A DNA stretch of 64,000 nucleotides from Polynucleobacter rarus (lineage in GTDB: Bacteria > Pseudomonadota > Gammaproteobacteria > Burkholderiales > Burkholderiaceae), in assembly GCF_003072505.1 (NCBI RefSeq), contig NZ_NTGB01000001.1:446820-510819 (forward strand), written 5' to 3'. Of this stretch, positions 9,037 to 17,892 are shown in pieces. A program made the translations under genes and the position numbers. Below the pieces are notes generated by a model. It made no database searches. It saw only the letters and a program-made list of their open reading frames with translations, and had not been told where the DNA came from. Numbering within the stretch: the stretch's first letter is position 1; the number at the start of each line of letters is the position of its first letter.

Positions 9037-9903
9037 ATGTTTGTAACTACCCTACAATTTAAAAAAATACAATACTTAGCCACCGTCTTCTACTTTTGGC
9101 GCAGGCGCTTTGCCTCGGCACAAATCAATCAAGTGGCGGCTAGTCTCGCTTACACCACCGTTTTGGCAATTGTGCCGATGCTCTCAATTGCTACTATTTT
9201 AATTGGTCAATTACCCCAGTTTATTGATTTAAGGGAAGCTATTCAAGGGTGGTTAAGCGCCACGCTCATCCCCGGGGTGATGAGCCAGAAAGTGACTACT
9301 TACATTTTGGAGTTTTCAGACCATAGTAAAGGCCTCACACTCTTTGGTTTACTCGGATTACTTATTACTGCTTTTTTAACGCTAATGACGATTGAAAAAT
9401 CGTTTAATCAAGTTTGGCAAGTGAAAGAAAAACGTTCATTTCTAAAAAAAGTGATTTTTTACACCGTGGTGACTGCTTTCGGGCCGATCTTTTTAGGCGT
9501 AAGTATTTACCTGACTTCACTGATCATGACTGCAACGCAAAGTTTGGGTTATGGTTTATCGCAACACTTGAATTTCCTTGATGTGATATATCCCTTCCTT
9601 CTCACTTGTATGCCATTTGTGATGCTCTACCGTTTTGGCCCCAATGTGCAAGTAAATACTAAAGATGCTTTGATGGGTGGAGTATTCGCTGCGCTGATGT
9701 TCGAAATGACTAAATACGGCTTTACTATTTTTATCTCTCAAGTCCCGCTATATAAAACTTTGTATGGTGCCTTTGCGATCGGACCCTTGTTTTTAGTGTG
9801 GATTTATCTGACCTGGTGGGTTACTTTAGCTGGGGCAGTGTTGACGGCTAGTTTGCCACAAATTCGTACTCACTTTTTCTCGCCGACACATTCATCTTTT
9901 TAA
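9037..9903 (+). CDS. YihY/UPF0761 family inner membrane protein
   Basis: 288 residues with about six membrane segments. The N-terminal signature QVAASLAYTTVLAIVPML and the C-terminal LYGAFAIGPLFLVWIYLTWW mark the YihY/BrkB family. Early annotation as ribonuclease BN is wrong for this family; RNase BN activity belongs to ElaC. The role is probably in envelope or transport functions and is not established. It is divergently placed from wrbA. No downstream partner is within 130 bases on the same transcript. Confidence 0.85.
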   Translation: MFVTTLQFKKIQYLATVFYFWRRRFASAQINQVAASLAYTTVLAIVPMLSIATILIGQLPQFIDLREAIQGWLSATLIPGVMSQKVTTYILEFSDHSKGLTLFGLLGLLITAFLTLMTIEKSFNQVWQVKEKRSFLKKVIFYTVVTAFGPIFLGVSIYLTSLIMTATQSLGYGLSQHLNFLDVIYPFLLTCMPFVMLYRFGPNVQVNTKDALMGGVFAALMFEMTKYGFTIFISQVPLYKTLYGAFAIGPLFLVWIYLTWWVTLAGAVLTASLPQIRTHFFSPTHSSF

Positions 9904-10033
9904 TATTTTTCATACTTTTCCTTCTTAGCAAGTCAAGATAAGTCTCTAGTTTTAGCGCCAAAATAGTGAATTAGACTTTACAGATGATAGAAGTCGGAAT
10001 AGACTTCAATAAACAATATCAAAGGAGATCTGT

Positions 10034-10489
10034 ATGAAAGTTAGTGATATTTTACGCGTTAAAGGCAACACCCTTTACACCGTAGCTCCCGACACTTCAG
10101 TCCTCACTGCGGTGCATATCATGGCGGAGCACGATATCGGATCCCTGATTGTGATGCAATATGGTGAACTCGTTGGTATTCTGACTTTTCGAGAATTGAT
10201 TGGTACTTTAGCCCATTCGCACGGCATACTAGGTGCCATCAAAGTCGGCGCAGTGATGGATGAGAGCCCTCTCATCTGTACCCCCGAAACAGAATTAGAC
10301 GAAGTCCGTCGTATGATGCTTAACCGTCATGCCCGTTATTTACCTGTAATGGAAAATAAAATGTTGATGGGCGTCATTTCTTTTTATGACGTTGCTAGAA
10401 CTGTCGTAGAAGCACAAGGCTTTGAAAACACGATGCTCAAGGCTTATATTCGTGATTGGCCAGAGGAAGCGTCTAAAGAGGCTACATAA
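10034..10489 (+). CDS. CBS-domain pair protein
   Basis: 151 residues made almost wholly of two CBS domains (about 8-65 and 78-135). The first includes TVAPDTSVLTAVHIMAEHDI and the second MDESPLICTPETELDEVRR. Tandem CBS domains bind adenine nucleotides and act as energy sensors or regulatory subunits. With no other domain, this protein presumably acts by binding a partner. The start has an excellent AAAGGAGA ribosome binding site. It lies directly upstream of aroC, but a functional tie is not evident. Confidence 0.85.
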   Translation: MKVSDILRVKGNTLYTVAPDTSVLTAVHIMAEHDIGSLIVMQYGELVGILTFRELIGTLAHSHGILGAIKVGAVMDESPLICTPETELDEVRRMMLNRHARYLPVMENKMLMGVISFYDVARTVVEAQGFENTMLKAYIRDWPEEASKEAT

Positions 10490-10531
10490 TAAATTCAAAA
10501 GCCTCAGAAATAAAATGCCATAATATAGGCT

Positions 10532-11641
10532 ATGGCAGGAAGCACTTTTGGACATCTATTTTGCACCACAACGTTTGGTGAATCCCACGGACCCGCAATT
10601 GGTGCCGTGGTGGATGGTTGTCCTCCGGGTTTAGAGCTGTCGGCCCAGGACCTGCAAATTGATTTAGATCGTCGCCGGCCAGGCACTTCTAGGCACGTGA
10701 CGCAGCGTCAAGAACCCGATCAAGTCGAAATTCTCTCAGGTATTTATCAAGGTAAAACGACCGGCACACCGATTGCTTTATTGATTCGCAATACAGATCA
10801 GCGTAGTCAAGATTACGGCAATATTTTAGATACTTTTAGGCCTGGTCATGCCGACTACACCTACCAACAAAAATACGGGATTCGTGATCCACGCGGAGGT
10901 GGTCGCTCTTCAGCACGTCTGACAGCTCCAGTGGTGGCCGCGGCCGGCATTGCCAAGAAATGGTTAAAAGAGCGTTACGGGATTGAGTTTATTGGTTATA
11001 TGTCCCAACTAGGTGATCTAGCCATTCCTTTTGAAGACGCGGTGCATATTCCGAATAATCCTTTTTTTGCTCCCAATCAAACGATGATCCCTGAGCTCGA
11101 GAGCTATATGGATCAACTGCGTAAAGAGGGTGATTCTTGCGGTGCCAAAATTACGGTTAAAGCGACCGGTATGCCAGTTGGTCTGGGTGCACCTCTCTTT
11201 GATAAGTTAGACGCAGATATTGCTTACGCCATGATGGGGATTAATGCTGTCAAAGGGGTCGAAATCGGCAGTGGTTTTGAGAGCGTATCACAGCGAGGCA
11301 GTTTTCACGGGGATAATTTAACGCCTGATGGATTTACCACGAATCATGCAGGTGGAGTGTTGGGCGGCATCAGTACTGGACAAGATTTAATCGTGTCGAT
11401 TGCCATTAAACCTACTTCGAGTATCTTGACCATGAAAGATTCCATTGACGCGGCTGGTAATCCCGTGAAGGTACAAACCAAAGGTCGCCATGATCCTTGT
11501 GTGGGTATTCGGGCCACACCGATTGCGGAAGCGATGCTGGCTTTAGTTGTCATGGATCATGTTTTACTGCATCGCGCCCAGTGCGCGGATGTGCAGTCGA
11601 GCACACCGATCATTGCTGCTCAAAATCCGCAAATCTTATAA
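10532..11641 (+). CDS. aroC: chorismate synthase
   Basis: 369 residues, normal length. It catalyses the last shikimate step, 5-enolpyruvylshikimate 3-phosphate to chorismate, using reduced FMN. Signatures visible are the N-terminal [18 protein letters not shown] (signature 1), the arginine-rich [17 protein letters not shown] and [15 protein letters not shown]. The C-terminal [17 protein letters not shown] is signature 3. The stop overlaps the ATG of the following MFS gene by one base (TAATG), so the two are translationally coupled. Confidence 0.96.
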   Translation: MAGSTFGHLFCTTTFGESHGPAIGAVVDGCPPGLELSAQDLQIDLDRRRPGTSRHVTQRQEPDQVEILSGIYQGKTTGTPIALLIRNTDQRSQDYGNILDTFRPGHADYTYQQKYGIRDPRGGGRSSARLTAPVVAAAGIAKKWLKERYGIEFIGYMSQLGDLAIPFEDAVHIPNNPFFAPNQTMIPELESYMDQLRKEGDSCGAKITVKATGMPVGLGAPLFDKLDADIAYAMMGINAVKGVEIGSGFESVSQRGSFHGDNLTPDGFTTNHAGGVLGGISTGQDLIVSIAIKPTSSILTMKDSIDAAGNPVKVQTKGRHDPCVGIRATPIAEAMLALVVMDHVLLHRAQCADVQSSTPIIAAQNPQIL

Positions 11642-12825
11642 TGCAGGGTTCGCAGCCTGTGCTGGCTAAGCACCATATTTTTTCGACGTTTTTCTTCTTT
11701 TATTTTGGCTATTTAGGGATTGTGAGTCCCTATATGAGTCTGTACTTTAATGATATTGGCTTTACTGCCATCCAGATTTCGATTCTGATGTCGATGTTGC
11801 AGTTCACCCGGATTATTGGTCCCTTTGCTTGGGGATGGATGGCTGATTATCGCCAAGACCGGATTGGTTTGATGCGCGTTACCGCAGTGCTTTGTGTGAT
11901 TGTCTTCCTCGGAATATTTGTTTCGAATCAGTTTTATTTCTTACTTGCTTGGATGTTTATTTTGAACACCTTCAGTAGCAGTCTGACACCACTGAGTGAA
12001 GCGGTGACGATTCGGGCACTGCAAAAAGTAAACGCCTTTGAGAGCAAATATGGCAGGATTCGTTTGTGGGGCTCGATTGGATTTATTCTGGCGGTCTCAG
12101 GCGGTGGTTTTTGGTTTGAAAAATTCGGTATCGCGACCTTACCCTATGTTGCGCTCTTTATCATGTGTGGAGTCTTAGTCAGTACCTGGCTGTTGTGGGA
12201 GCCACCGCATGAGGCGCATGAGAAACAAAAAGGGGAGATTCTGACAATCCTTAAAAAACCGGAAGTGATCTGGTTTTTTAGCTCGACCTTTTGCATGATT
12301 TTTGCCCACGCTAGTTATTACGTGTTTTATTCTTTATATCTCAGTAAGCTAGGTTATGGAACTCAGACTATCGGAGTTTTTTGGATGCTCGGCGTTCTAG
12401 CTGAAGTCCTCTTCTTCTACTACCAACGCTTTTTCTTAGAAAAGTTTGGCGCGCAACAGATTCTGATTGCTTGCTTTTTAGTAGCTGCAATGCGTTTTGC
12501 GACGATTGCTTATTTGCCGATTTTCGCTTTGTTATTATTTATGCAAATCTTCCATGCGATGACCTTCGGCGCGCATCACACATCTAGTCTGAGATTCTTG
12601 CAGCAGTGGTTTAATGGCCCAACACAAGCTAGAGGACAAGCTTTATATACTTCGATTTCTTATGGCTTAGGTGGCAGTATTGGTGGCTTTGCAGCAGGTT
12701 GGGTGTGGGACGTACTGGGCGCCGAGCATGTCTTTGGACTGTCAGCAATAGCGAGTTTGGTTGGTTACTTTGCAATCAAGCAGTCCATCAAAATTACGCA
12801 CTCTCACGGCCATCCCGCCTTTTAG
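11641..12825 (+). CDS. MFS transporter (HcaT/nucleoside-permease-like group)
   Basis: 394 residues and about 12 membrane helices, starting at the ATG that overlaps the aroC stop. The reading frame is open further upstream inside aroC, but that extension is not hydrophobic and is not expected. The opening FFFFYFGYLGIVSPYMSLYF and the loop FAWGWMADYRQDR match the MFS_1-like group that includes the phenylpropionate permease HcaT. This gene follows aroC in other Burkholderiales as I recall. The substrate is unknown. Confidence 0.85.
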   Translation: MQGSQPVLAKHHIFSTFFFFYFGYLGIVSPYMSLYFNDIGFTAIQISILMSMLQFTRIIGPFAWGWMADYRQDRIGLMRVTAVLCVIVFLGIFVSNQFYFLLAWMFILNTFSSSLTPLSEAVTIRALQKVNAFESKYGRIRLWGSIGFILAVSGGGFWFEKFGIATLPYVALFIMCGVLVSTWLLWEPPHEAHEKQKGEILTILKKPEVIWFFSSTFCMIFAHASYYVFYSLYLSKLGYGTQTIGVFWMLGVLAEVLFFYYQRFFLEKFGAQQILIACFLVAAMRFATIAYLPIFALLLFMQIFHAMTFGAHHTSSLRFLQQWFNGPTQARGQALYTSISYGLGGSIGGFAAGWVWDVLGAEHVFGLSAIASLVGYFAIKQSIKITHSHGHPAF

Positions 12826-12848
12826 GGAAGTTTTAGCACTTCCCTAAA
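12821..12848 (+). terminator. hairpin overlapping the MFS stop codon
   Basis: A perfect 10-bp stem, TTTAGGGAAG (12821-12830) with CTTCCCTAAA (12839-12848), has an 8-base loop. It lacks a T-run on the plus strand. It probably ends or stabilises the aroC-MFS transcript. Confidence 0.55.
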
Positions 12849-12878
12849 TGATGCCGTATTCATTTTTAATGCTTAATT

Positions 12879-12898
12879 CCCTCGCCTTTAGCCGAGGG
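12879..12898 (-). terminator. hairpin after the RidA-repeat gene
   Basis: CCCTCG (12879-12884) pairs with CGAGGG (12893-12898) just past the stop codon of the minus-strand RidA gene. The T-run is weak. Confidence 0.4.
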
Positions 12899-12904
12899 GA
12901 TATG

Positions 12905-14152
12905 TCAAGGTTTTGCAGCCGTTAAATCAACCTGAACTTTGCAACCAGGAACCAAGAACTTACCCACTTCTAATGTTGTTCTTGGCGGTGGAGATGGAAA
13001 ATATTCTTTCCAAATCTGATCGAAATAATAAAAGTCATTAAGGTCGGATAAAAAGACTTGTGCTTTGACAGTGTCTGCCAAATCAAAGCCGCCTTCGTGA
13101 AATAGCTTTTTTAAATTACTCAAAACATAACGGGTTTGTTTTTGAATCTCAGAGCCATAGTAAGGAAAAGCAGGATCCTGATGTGCTACCTGAATCATCG
13201 GTGTCTGATGATCAGAGGCAATTTGGCCACTGGCGTACAGGGTGTCATTGACAATGACGCCATTACAAAAGGATTGTTGCTGATTATCGCCGTCCAGAGT
13301 AATTTCTCTTTTAGGCGTATTCGGTAAAACACCCCATAAATCGATTTCGATCCGACATCCCGGCACTAATAATTTCTGAACCTCAACAATCGTCCTTGGC
13401 ACAGGCTTTTGAAAGAACTCTTGCCAAACTTGGTCAAAATAATAGAAGTCATTTAGGTCGGTTAAAAAGATTTGAGCTTTCACCACGTCTTTAAAGTCAC
13501 AACCAGCGGCGTCAAAGACGCTTTGAATATTACTCAAGATATATCTTGTTTGTTTTTGGATGTCTGAGCCATAGTAAGGGAAAGCGGGATCTTGCTTGGC
13601 CTCTGCAGCAACTCCAGTTTGATAGTCGGAGGCGATTTGACCTGCTGCATAGAGCACATTTTCGATCAAAATACCCTGTGAGTAATGGGCCATCGGAGTC
13701 GGTGTTTTTTTGCCAATAATGACTTGACGTGGCACTTTAGCTTGCACACCCCAGAGGTCGATTTCTACTTTACAGCCCGGTACTAATAAGCCACCTATTT
13801 CTACGGTAGTTCTGGGTGGTGGTGATGGGAAAAACTCTTTCCATACTTGGTCAAAGTAGTAGAAATCGTTTAAGTCCTTTAAAAATACTTGTGACTTCAC
13901 TACATCGTTAAAGCTACTCCCCGCGCTTTCAAAAACAGACTGGAGATTTTGCAGAATATATCTAGCTTGTTTTTGAATGTCAGAGCCATAGTAGGGGAAC
14001 GCTGGATCTTGTTTAGCTTCAGGAGCCACACCGGTTTGATAGTCTGATGCGATTTGTCCGGCGGCATAAATCGTGTTGCGATGCAGGACACCTTGGCAAT
14101 AGTGCGCCATTGGTTTTGGTGTTTTCAAGCCTTTCAGAACTTGGTTATTCAT
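12905..14152 (-). CDS. triple RidA-domain protein (three YjgF/YER057c units in one chain)
   Basis: 415 residues made of three RidA-like domains at about 1-138, 147-277 and 283-415. RidA proteins are normally about 130 residues and assemble as trimers. They hydrolyse reactive imines/enamines made by PLP enzymes, with active sites between subunits. Each unit here carries DPAFPYYGS(D/E)IQKQ and DLNDFYYFDQ(V/I)W. Each also keeps the substrate-carboxylate arginine in a PRT(T/I)(V/L)E context (R114, R253, R391) and ends VPGC(K/R). One chain could thus fold as a whole pseudo-trimer. Units 1 and 2 are most alike, and unit 3 lacks the Y-QTGVA segment. The enzyme activity is inferred. Confidence 0.85.
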   Translation of the reverse strand: MNNQVLKGLKTPKPMAHYCQGVLHRNTIYAAGQIASDYQTGVAPEAKQDPAFPYYGSDIQKQARYILQNLQSVFESAGSSFNDVVKSQVFLKDLNDFYYFDQVWKEFFPSPPPRTTVEIGGLLVPGCKVEIDLWGVQAKVPRQVIIGKKTPTPMAHYSQGILIENVLYAAGQIASDYQTGVAAEAKQDPAFPYYGSDIQKQTRYILSNIQSVFDAAGCDFKDVVKAQIFLTDLNDFYYFDQVWQEFFQKPVPRTIVEVQKLLVPGCRIEIDLWGVLPNTPKREITLDGDNQQQSFCNGVIVNDTLYASGQIASDHQTPMIQVAHQDPAFPYYGSEIQKQTRYVLSNLKKLFHEGGFDLADTVKAQVFLSDLNDFYYFDQIWKEYFPSPPPRTTLEVGKFLVPGCKVQVDLTAAKP

Positions 14153-14282
14153 TTTTCATCTCCCTTTTATTTTATTTATGTTGTTAAGTCTAATCGAAAT
14201 TAGCTTGGTATGTACAGAGCACTGATAGCAAACTTTTCCGAACCATATTATCTATTTGGGGACTTCAAAGTCCTATGGGAAT

Positions 14283-14426
14283 TTACAGGGGTACTTTTTG
14301 TGACTCATCAATTCCAAGCTTTTTTTGTAAAGATAGTGGAAGGACTTCTTGCGCAGATTTAAATTTGCGTAAATCTTCAGCACAAAGTTCTCGTACTTCA
14401 CCTGTTTTATTTATAAGTGACATCAT
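14283..14426 (-). CDS. small antitoxin-like protein (47 aa)
   Basis: The minus-strand frame starts with two adjacent ATG codons at 14426/14423 and reads MMSLINKTGEVRELCAEDLR..., ending LPLSLQKKLGIDESQKVPL. The pattern G-VREL-AEDL--FK-A-EVLP-SL--KLG is one I recall from short antitoxin-type proteins that usually continue into a CopG-like DNA-binding part. Here the frame stops after the linker, so it may be truncated. A GAAGAAG ribosome-binding-like sequence lies upstream and fits a TTG start at 14435 slightly better. No toxin is adjacent. Confidence 0.45.
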   Translation of the reverse strand: MMSLINKTGEVRELCAEDLRKFKSAQEVLPLSLQKKLGIDESQKVPL

Positions 14427-14633
14427 TTTTTTCAAAATATCTTCTTCTCTTTTTTAACCTTACACAAGGTAATGACTCTCCTGCTTTAATCTGTTACTAA
14501 ACACCACAATTAATGTAATGGGTCTTCGAGATAACTTTCATACATCATCATAAAAAAGACCATATTTTTTTTCAACTATTTCAAGGTGGTAAAGTATTCT
14601 CAATGAATGTTAATTCAATCACAGAGAAAACAG

Positions 14634-14882
14634 ATGACCTACATAATCTTGAGTGATATGTCAGCTAGCATCACTGAGCTCAAGAAAAATCCAATGCGGA
14701 CCGTTGCCGCGGGTGAAGGCTTGCCTGTTCTCATTTTAAATAGGAACGAACCAGTCTTTTATTGTATTCCCGCGCAAGCTTATGAGACGTTGATGGATTA
14801 TGTGGAAGATTTGGAACTTAACGCAATCGTCGACTCTAGAAAAGGGCAGGGAACCATGAGAGTGTCTTTAGATGACCTTTAA
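14634..14882 (+). CDS. orphan YefM/StbD-type antitoxin
   Basis: 82 residues from the ATG at 14634, which has an AGAGAAA ribosome binding site. An in-frame ATG nine codons earlier is less likely. The sequence LSDMSASITELKKNPM, VAAGEGLPVLILNRNEPVFYCIPAQAY is typical of the StbD/YefM branch of Phd antitoxins. These bind promoter DNA through the N-terminal part and a RelE-fold toxin through the C-terminal tail. A RelE/StbE toxin normally follows directly. Here a terminator-like hairpin overlaps the stop and no toxin frame follows, so this is an orphan antitoxin. It may act in trans on toxins elsewhere. Confidence 0.85.
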   Translation: MTYIILSDMSASITELKKNPMRTVAAGEGLPVLILNRNEPVFYCIPAQAYETLMDYVEDLELNAIVDSRKGQGTMRVSLDDL

Positions 14883-14906
14883 GCTAGACTTTTTTTGATC
14901 TAGCTT
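14881..14906 (+). terminator. terminator-like hairpin at the antitoxin stop
   Basis: AAGCTAGA (14881-14888) pairs perfectly with TCTAGCTT (14899-14906) around a T-rich 10-base loop. It would end the single-gene antitoxin transcript. From here to 15190 (about 280 bases) I see no gene or toxin relic. Confidence 0.5.
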
Positions 14907-15190
14907 TCAAATCATCCCCGACCTAAAGTGAATCGATACTCAAGTTAGATGATTCCAACTTTTTGGAGCAGTTCAGAGGAAAGGAAATCGCTTACTCTTT
15001 TCTGCTAAACCTTAGGTCCCAAGTTCGCTTTGTTTGCCAACTTTTTTGTCAAAGTCATTATTTTTTCATCGATATTAAAAATAACTTAACTAGCAATGTT
15101 TAATGATTTGCTAATTGCAAATATTAACCATGTATAAAGTGTGGATAAAAATTCTTAACACATAGAAAAAGTGTGTAAATTTAAGTGATC

Positions 15191-15595
15191 ATGACAGCAC
15201 AAACAATTTCAACTAAGGCTAATTCGGATATTTCCAAAGTAATCCTACAGACCGATGAACTAAGGTTATTTAAAAAAGCAGGTAAGCCTAATTACGATAG
15301 GGTTAAAGATATTTTGGGTTTCACAAAGCAGGATATATCCATAGCATCAGGTGTCCCTTTTGGTTCAATTCGTTTTGATGGTAAAGTTCCTGCTGAGCTC
15401 ACAGAGCGGTTTATTGAGTGGGCAACGGCAATTGCTCTTGTACATAGCTTTTTTAAGAACGAAACAAAAACTATACTTTGGTTTAAGGTCCCAAATCCTA
15501 TGCTTGGAGATGTCGCACCACGAGATATGATTAAACTTGGTCGCTTTAAGAGGCTACTGAAATTTATTCAATCAGCATTGGAAGACGTTCGCTAA
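15191..15595 (+). CDS. Xre/MbcA/ParS-type (DUF2384) antitoxin, no toxin visible
   Basis: 134 residues from the ATG at 15191; a GTG two codons earlier is also in frame. A helix-turn-helix-like part (DILGFTKQDISIASGVPFGSIR) comes first. The C-terminal toxin-binding region follows, with FKVPNPMLGDVAPRDMIKLGR, matching the W-NTPNP-LGG-P-D conserved in MbcA/ParS antitoxins. Such genes are usually followed within a few bases by a RES-domain NAD-degrading toxin. None is seen before the decayed antitoxin gene at 15684. The protein looks intact, so it may be an orphan regulator. Confidence 0.7.
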   Translation: MTAQTISTKANSDISKVILQTDELRLFKKAGKPNYDRVKDILGFTKQDISIASGVPFGSIRFDGKVPAELTERFIEWATAIALVHSFFKNETKTILWFKVPNPMLGDVAPRDMIKLGRFKRLLKFIQSALEDVR

Positions 15596-15683
15596 TTGGC
15601 GGACGAGGTCATTTACAAAAGATCAAATTCGAAATCTTAAAGAAGAATCATAGTAAGGACAAATTAAGTATGCAAACTCATTT

Positions 15684-15901
15684 TTAAGCCTTGGATAATC
15701 CTTTATAAAGACTTTCACTGGCTAACCAGACTCGTTCGCAACTTCAGCCATAACCTGTGCTTTGGCGATATGTCTAAGAGCACGGATAAGTTCATTCTTG
15801 TCACCATCTTCCAATACTTGTGACAAGTATTCAGCCAAAGCTTCTTTGCTATCTAAAAAACGGGTGATATCAAATGCTTTTAATTTAAGTGCTTGTTTCA
15901 T
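15684..15901 (-). pseudogene. decayed HigA-like addiction-module antidote gene
   Basis: The frame from 15901 encodes 59 residues (MKQALKLKAFDITRFLD... to VANESG) matching the N-terminal half of the antidote family that reads FD-AKYLDS-EA-AEYL----E-GD. It stops exactly where the next family residues should be GLSRESLYKALS. Those residues are present in a shifted frame directly afterwards (LASESLYKGLSKA, ending at 15684). A one-base deletion near 15724 therefore split the gene, and the rest of the recognition domain is gone. No HigB toxin is visible upstream. Confidence 0.7.
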
Positions 15902-15960
15902 TACTGATTATTCTATCAACAATAATCGGTAATAAAAACCTTGCTATTGAAGGGGTAATG

Positions 15961-15987
15961 ACTTGGTAAGCTATTTACTTACCAAGT
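15961..15987. terminator. strong hairpin after the ETF-QO gene
   Basis: ACTTGGTAAG (15961-15970) and CTTACCAAGT (15978-15987) form a perfect 10-bp stem with a 7-base loop. It lies 46 bases beyond the stop of the minus-strand ETF-QO gene. T-rich sequence follows on the plus side only, so it may serve both directions. Confidence 0.5.
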
Positions 15988-16033
15988 TTATTGATTCAGA
16001 GTTCAATTGATTGGGGACTAATCCCCAGTCCAA

Positions 16034-17728
16034 TTACATCCCAGAATAATTCGGACCACCGCCACCTTCAGGGGTTACCCAAACAATATTTTGGGTGGGG
16101 TCTTTGATGTCACAAGTTTTACAATGTACGCAGTTTTGCGCATTGATTTGTAAACGCTCAATTCCTTCTGTATTGACATACTCATAGACACCAGCAGGAC
16201 AATATCTTGCTTCTAGTCCAGCATATTTTGCAAGGTTCGTATTGACTGGCGTGTCAATATTCTTGAGCGTTAAATGCGCTGGTTGATTTTCTTCATGGTT
16301 CGTATTGGATAAGAAGACAGAAGAGAGTCGATCAAAAGTAATCTTGCCATCCGGTTTTGGATAGTCAATCGGCTGATGATATTCAGCATTCTCAATATAA
16401 CGATGATCAGCTTGTTTGTTCTTGAGAGTCCACGGCATTTTGCCACCAAGCAATTTTTGCTCAATCCCAACCATTACAGTACCCGTCAGAAGACCTTTGG
16501 CCATCCAAGGTTTAAAGTTTCTGGCTTTCGATAACTCTTGATGTAACCAACTTTGCTTAAACTGCAAAGGATAACTAGATAACTCATCCTGCGCGCGACC
16601 ATCAGTTACGGCTTCAAAGGCAGCTTTAGCTGCTAACATACCCGATTTAATTGCACTATGAGAGCCTTTAATCCGAGAGGCATTTAAAAAGCCAGCATCA
16701 CAGCCGACGAGAGCACCACCCGGAAATACGACTTTAGGCAAACTTGTAAGACCACCTGCTGTAATAGCTCGGGCGCCGTAGGAAAGACGTTTGCCACCTT
16801 CAAAGAAAGGTTTAATGGCAGTGTGCAGTTTATATCGCTGAAACTCTTCAAACGGTGAGAGGTAAGGGTTCTTATAGGATAAGCCGACGACCATACCAAC
16901 TGCCACTTGATTGTTTTCTAAATGATATAAAAACGATCCACCATAGGTATCGGATTTGAGAGGCCAACCTGCAGTGTGCACAACCAAGCCGGGCTGGTGT
17001 TTCGCTGGATCAATTTCCCAAAGTTCTTTGATACCAATTGCATAGGTTTGCGGCGCAGAATTTTTATCTAACTGGTATTTACTAATTAAGCGCTTACCCA
17101 AGTGACCACGTGCACCTTCTGCGAAGATGGTGTATTTAGCTCTGAGTTCCATCCCAATCTGAAAGTTCTCAGTCGCAATGCCGTCTTTACCAAGACCTTG
17201 GTTACCCGTTGCTACTCCAACTACACGTTGCTCATCATCATACAAAATCTCAGCAGCAGCAAAGCCTGGGAAAATTTCAACGCCAAGACCTTCCGCCTGC
17301 TCACCCAACCAACGCGTCACGTTAGACAAACTAACAATGTAGTTGCCATGGTTTACAAAACAAGCTGGTAAAAGGAAATTCGGGGTTTTAATGCCCAAAG
17401 ACTTGGTTAAGAATATAAAACGATCTTCGGTCACCGGCGTATTGAGCGGCGCACCTAATTCTTGCCAGTTAGGCAATAGTTCCGTTAAAGCGATTGGATC
17501 CATCACCGCACCGGAGAGGGTATGAGCACCAATTTCAGAACCTTTTTCTAGGACACAAACGGAGATTTCTTGGTTCTTTTGCTGCGCCAATTGCTTGAGA
17601 TGAATCGCCGTTGCTAGCCCAGCAGGTCCGCCGCCGACAATCACGACATCGTAGTCCATCGATTCTCTAGGGCCATGGGTGGCTAAAAGTTCTTGATTGA
17701 TTTTATTGAGGGTTGAATTGCTAAGCAT
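16034..17728 (-). CDS. electron-transfer flavoprotein:ubiquinone oxidoreductase
   Basis: 564 residues, the normal length. It passes electrons from reduced ETF to the quinone pool at the inner membrane during fatty-acid and amino-acid oxidation. The FAD motif is DVVIVGGGPAGLATA near 26-40. The [4Fe-4S] cluster ligands are in the C-terminal part (RYCPAGVYEY, then CVHCKTCDIKDP). The tail TPEGGGGPNYSGM is diagnostic. The first ATG is used, with a second possible start at MDYDVV (residue 24). An SDR gene and the SCOT genes follow divergently, giving the area an acyl-CoA/ketone-body theme. Confidence 0.95.
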   Translation of the reverse strand: MLSNSTLNKINQELLATHGPRESMDYDVVIVGGGPAGLATAIHLKQLAQQKNQEISVCVLEKGSEIGAHTLSGAVMDPIALTELLPNWQELGAPLNTPVTEDRFIFLTKSLGIKTPNFLLPACFVNHGNYIVSLSNVTRWLGEQAEGLGVEIFPGFAAAEILYDDEQRVVGVATGNQGLGKDGIATENFQIGMELRAKYTIFAEGARGHLGKRLISKYQLDKNSAPQTYAIGIKELWEIDPAKHQPGLVVHTAGWPLKSDTYGGSFLYHLENNQVAVGMVVGLSYKNPYLSPFEEFQRYKLHTAIKPFFEGGKRLSYGARAITAGGLTSLPKVVFPGGALVGCDAGFLNASRIKGSHSAIKSGMLAAKAAFEAVTDGRAQDELSSYPLQFKQSWLHQELSKARNFKPWMAKGLLTGTVMVGIEQKLLGGKMPWTLKNKQADHRYIENAEYHQPIDYPKPDGKITFDRLSSVFLSNTNHEENQPAHLTLKNIDTPVNTNLAKYAGLEARYCPAGVYEYVNTEGIERLQINAQNCVHCKTCDIKDPTQNIVWVTPEGGGGPNYSGM

Positions 17729-17892
17729 AAATATGTGGGTTGGCTAGTTGATTAACAGTGTAATTATGACATTTTCGGTGTACATTATCTTAAATTTTGA
17801 ACTTTCTCAAAAATACCAGTTTTAACGAAAATATTCATGCTCAACTTCAAAACAGAGTTCGATGCGTGGGTCACGATGCAAAGGAAATGATG

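Noticed and set aside
11497-11640. N-terminal extension of the MFS gene into aroC
   Set aside because: The extension is not hydrophobic, lies entirely within aroC and the ATG at 11641 forms a normal TAATG coupling.
14275-14457. Plus-strand 60-codon frame
   Set aside because: It is the antisense of the antitoxin-like minus-strand frame, which has the recognisable pattern.
16270-17525. Several frames inside ETF-QO on both strands
   Set aside because: ETF-QO is complete and highly conserved; the others are overlapping shadows without motifs.
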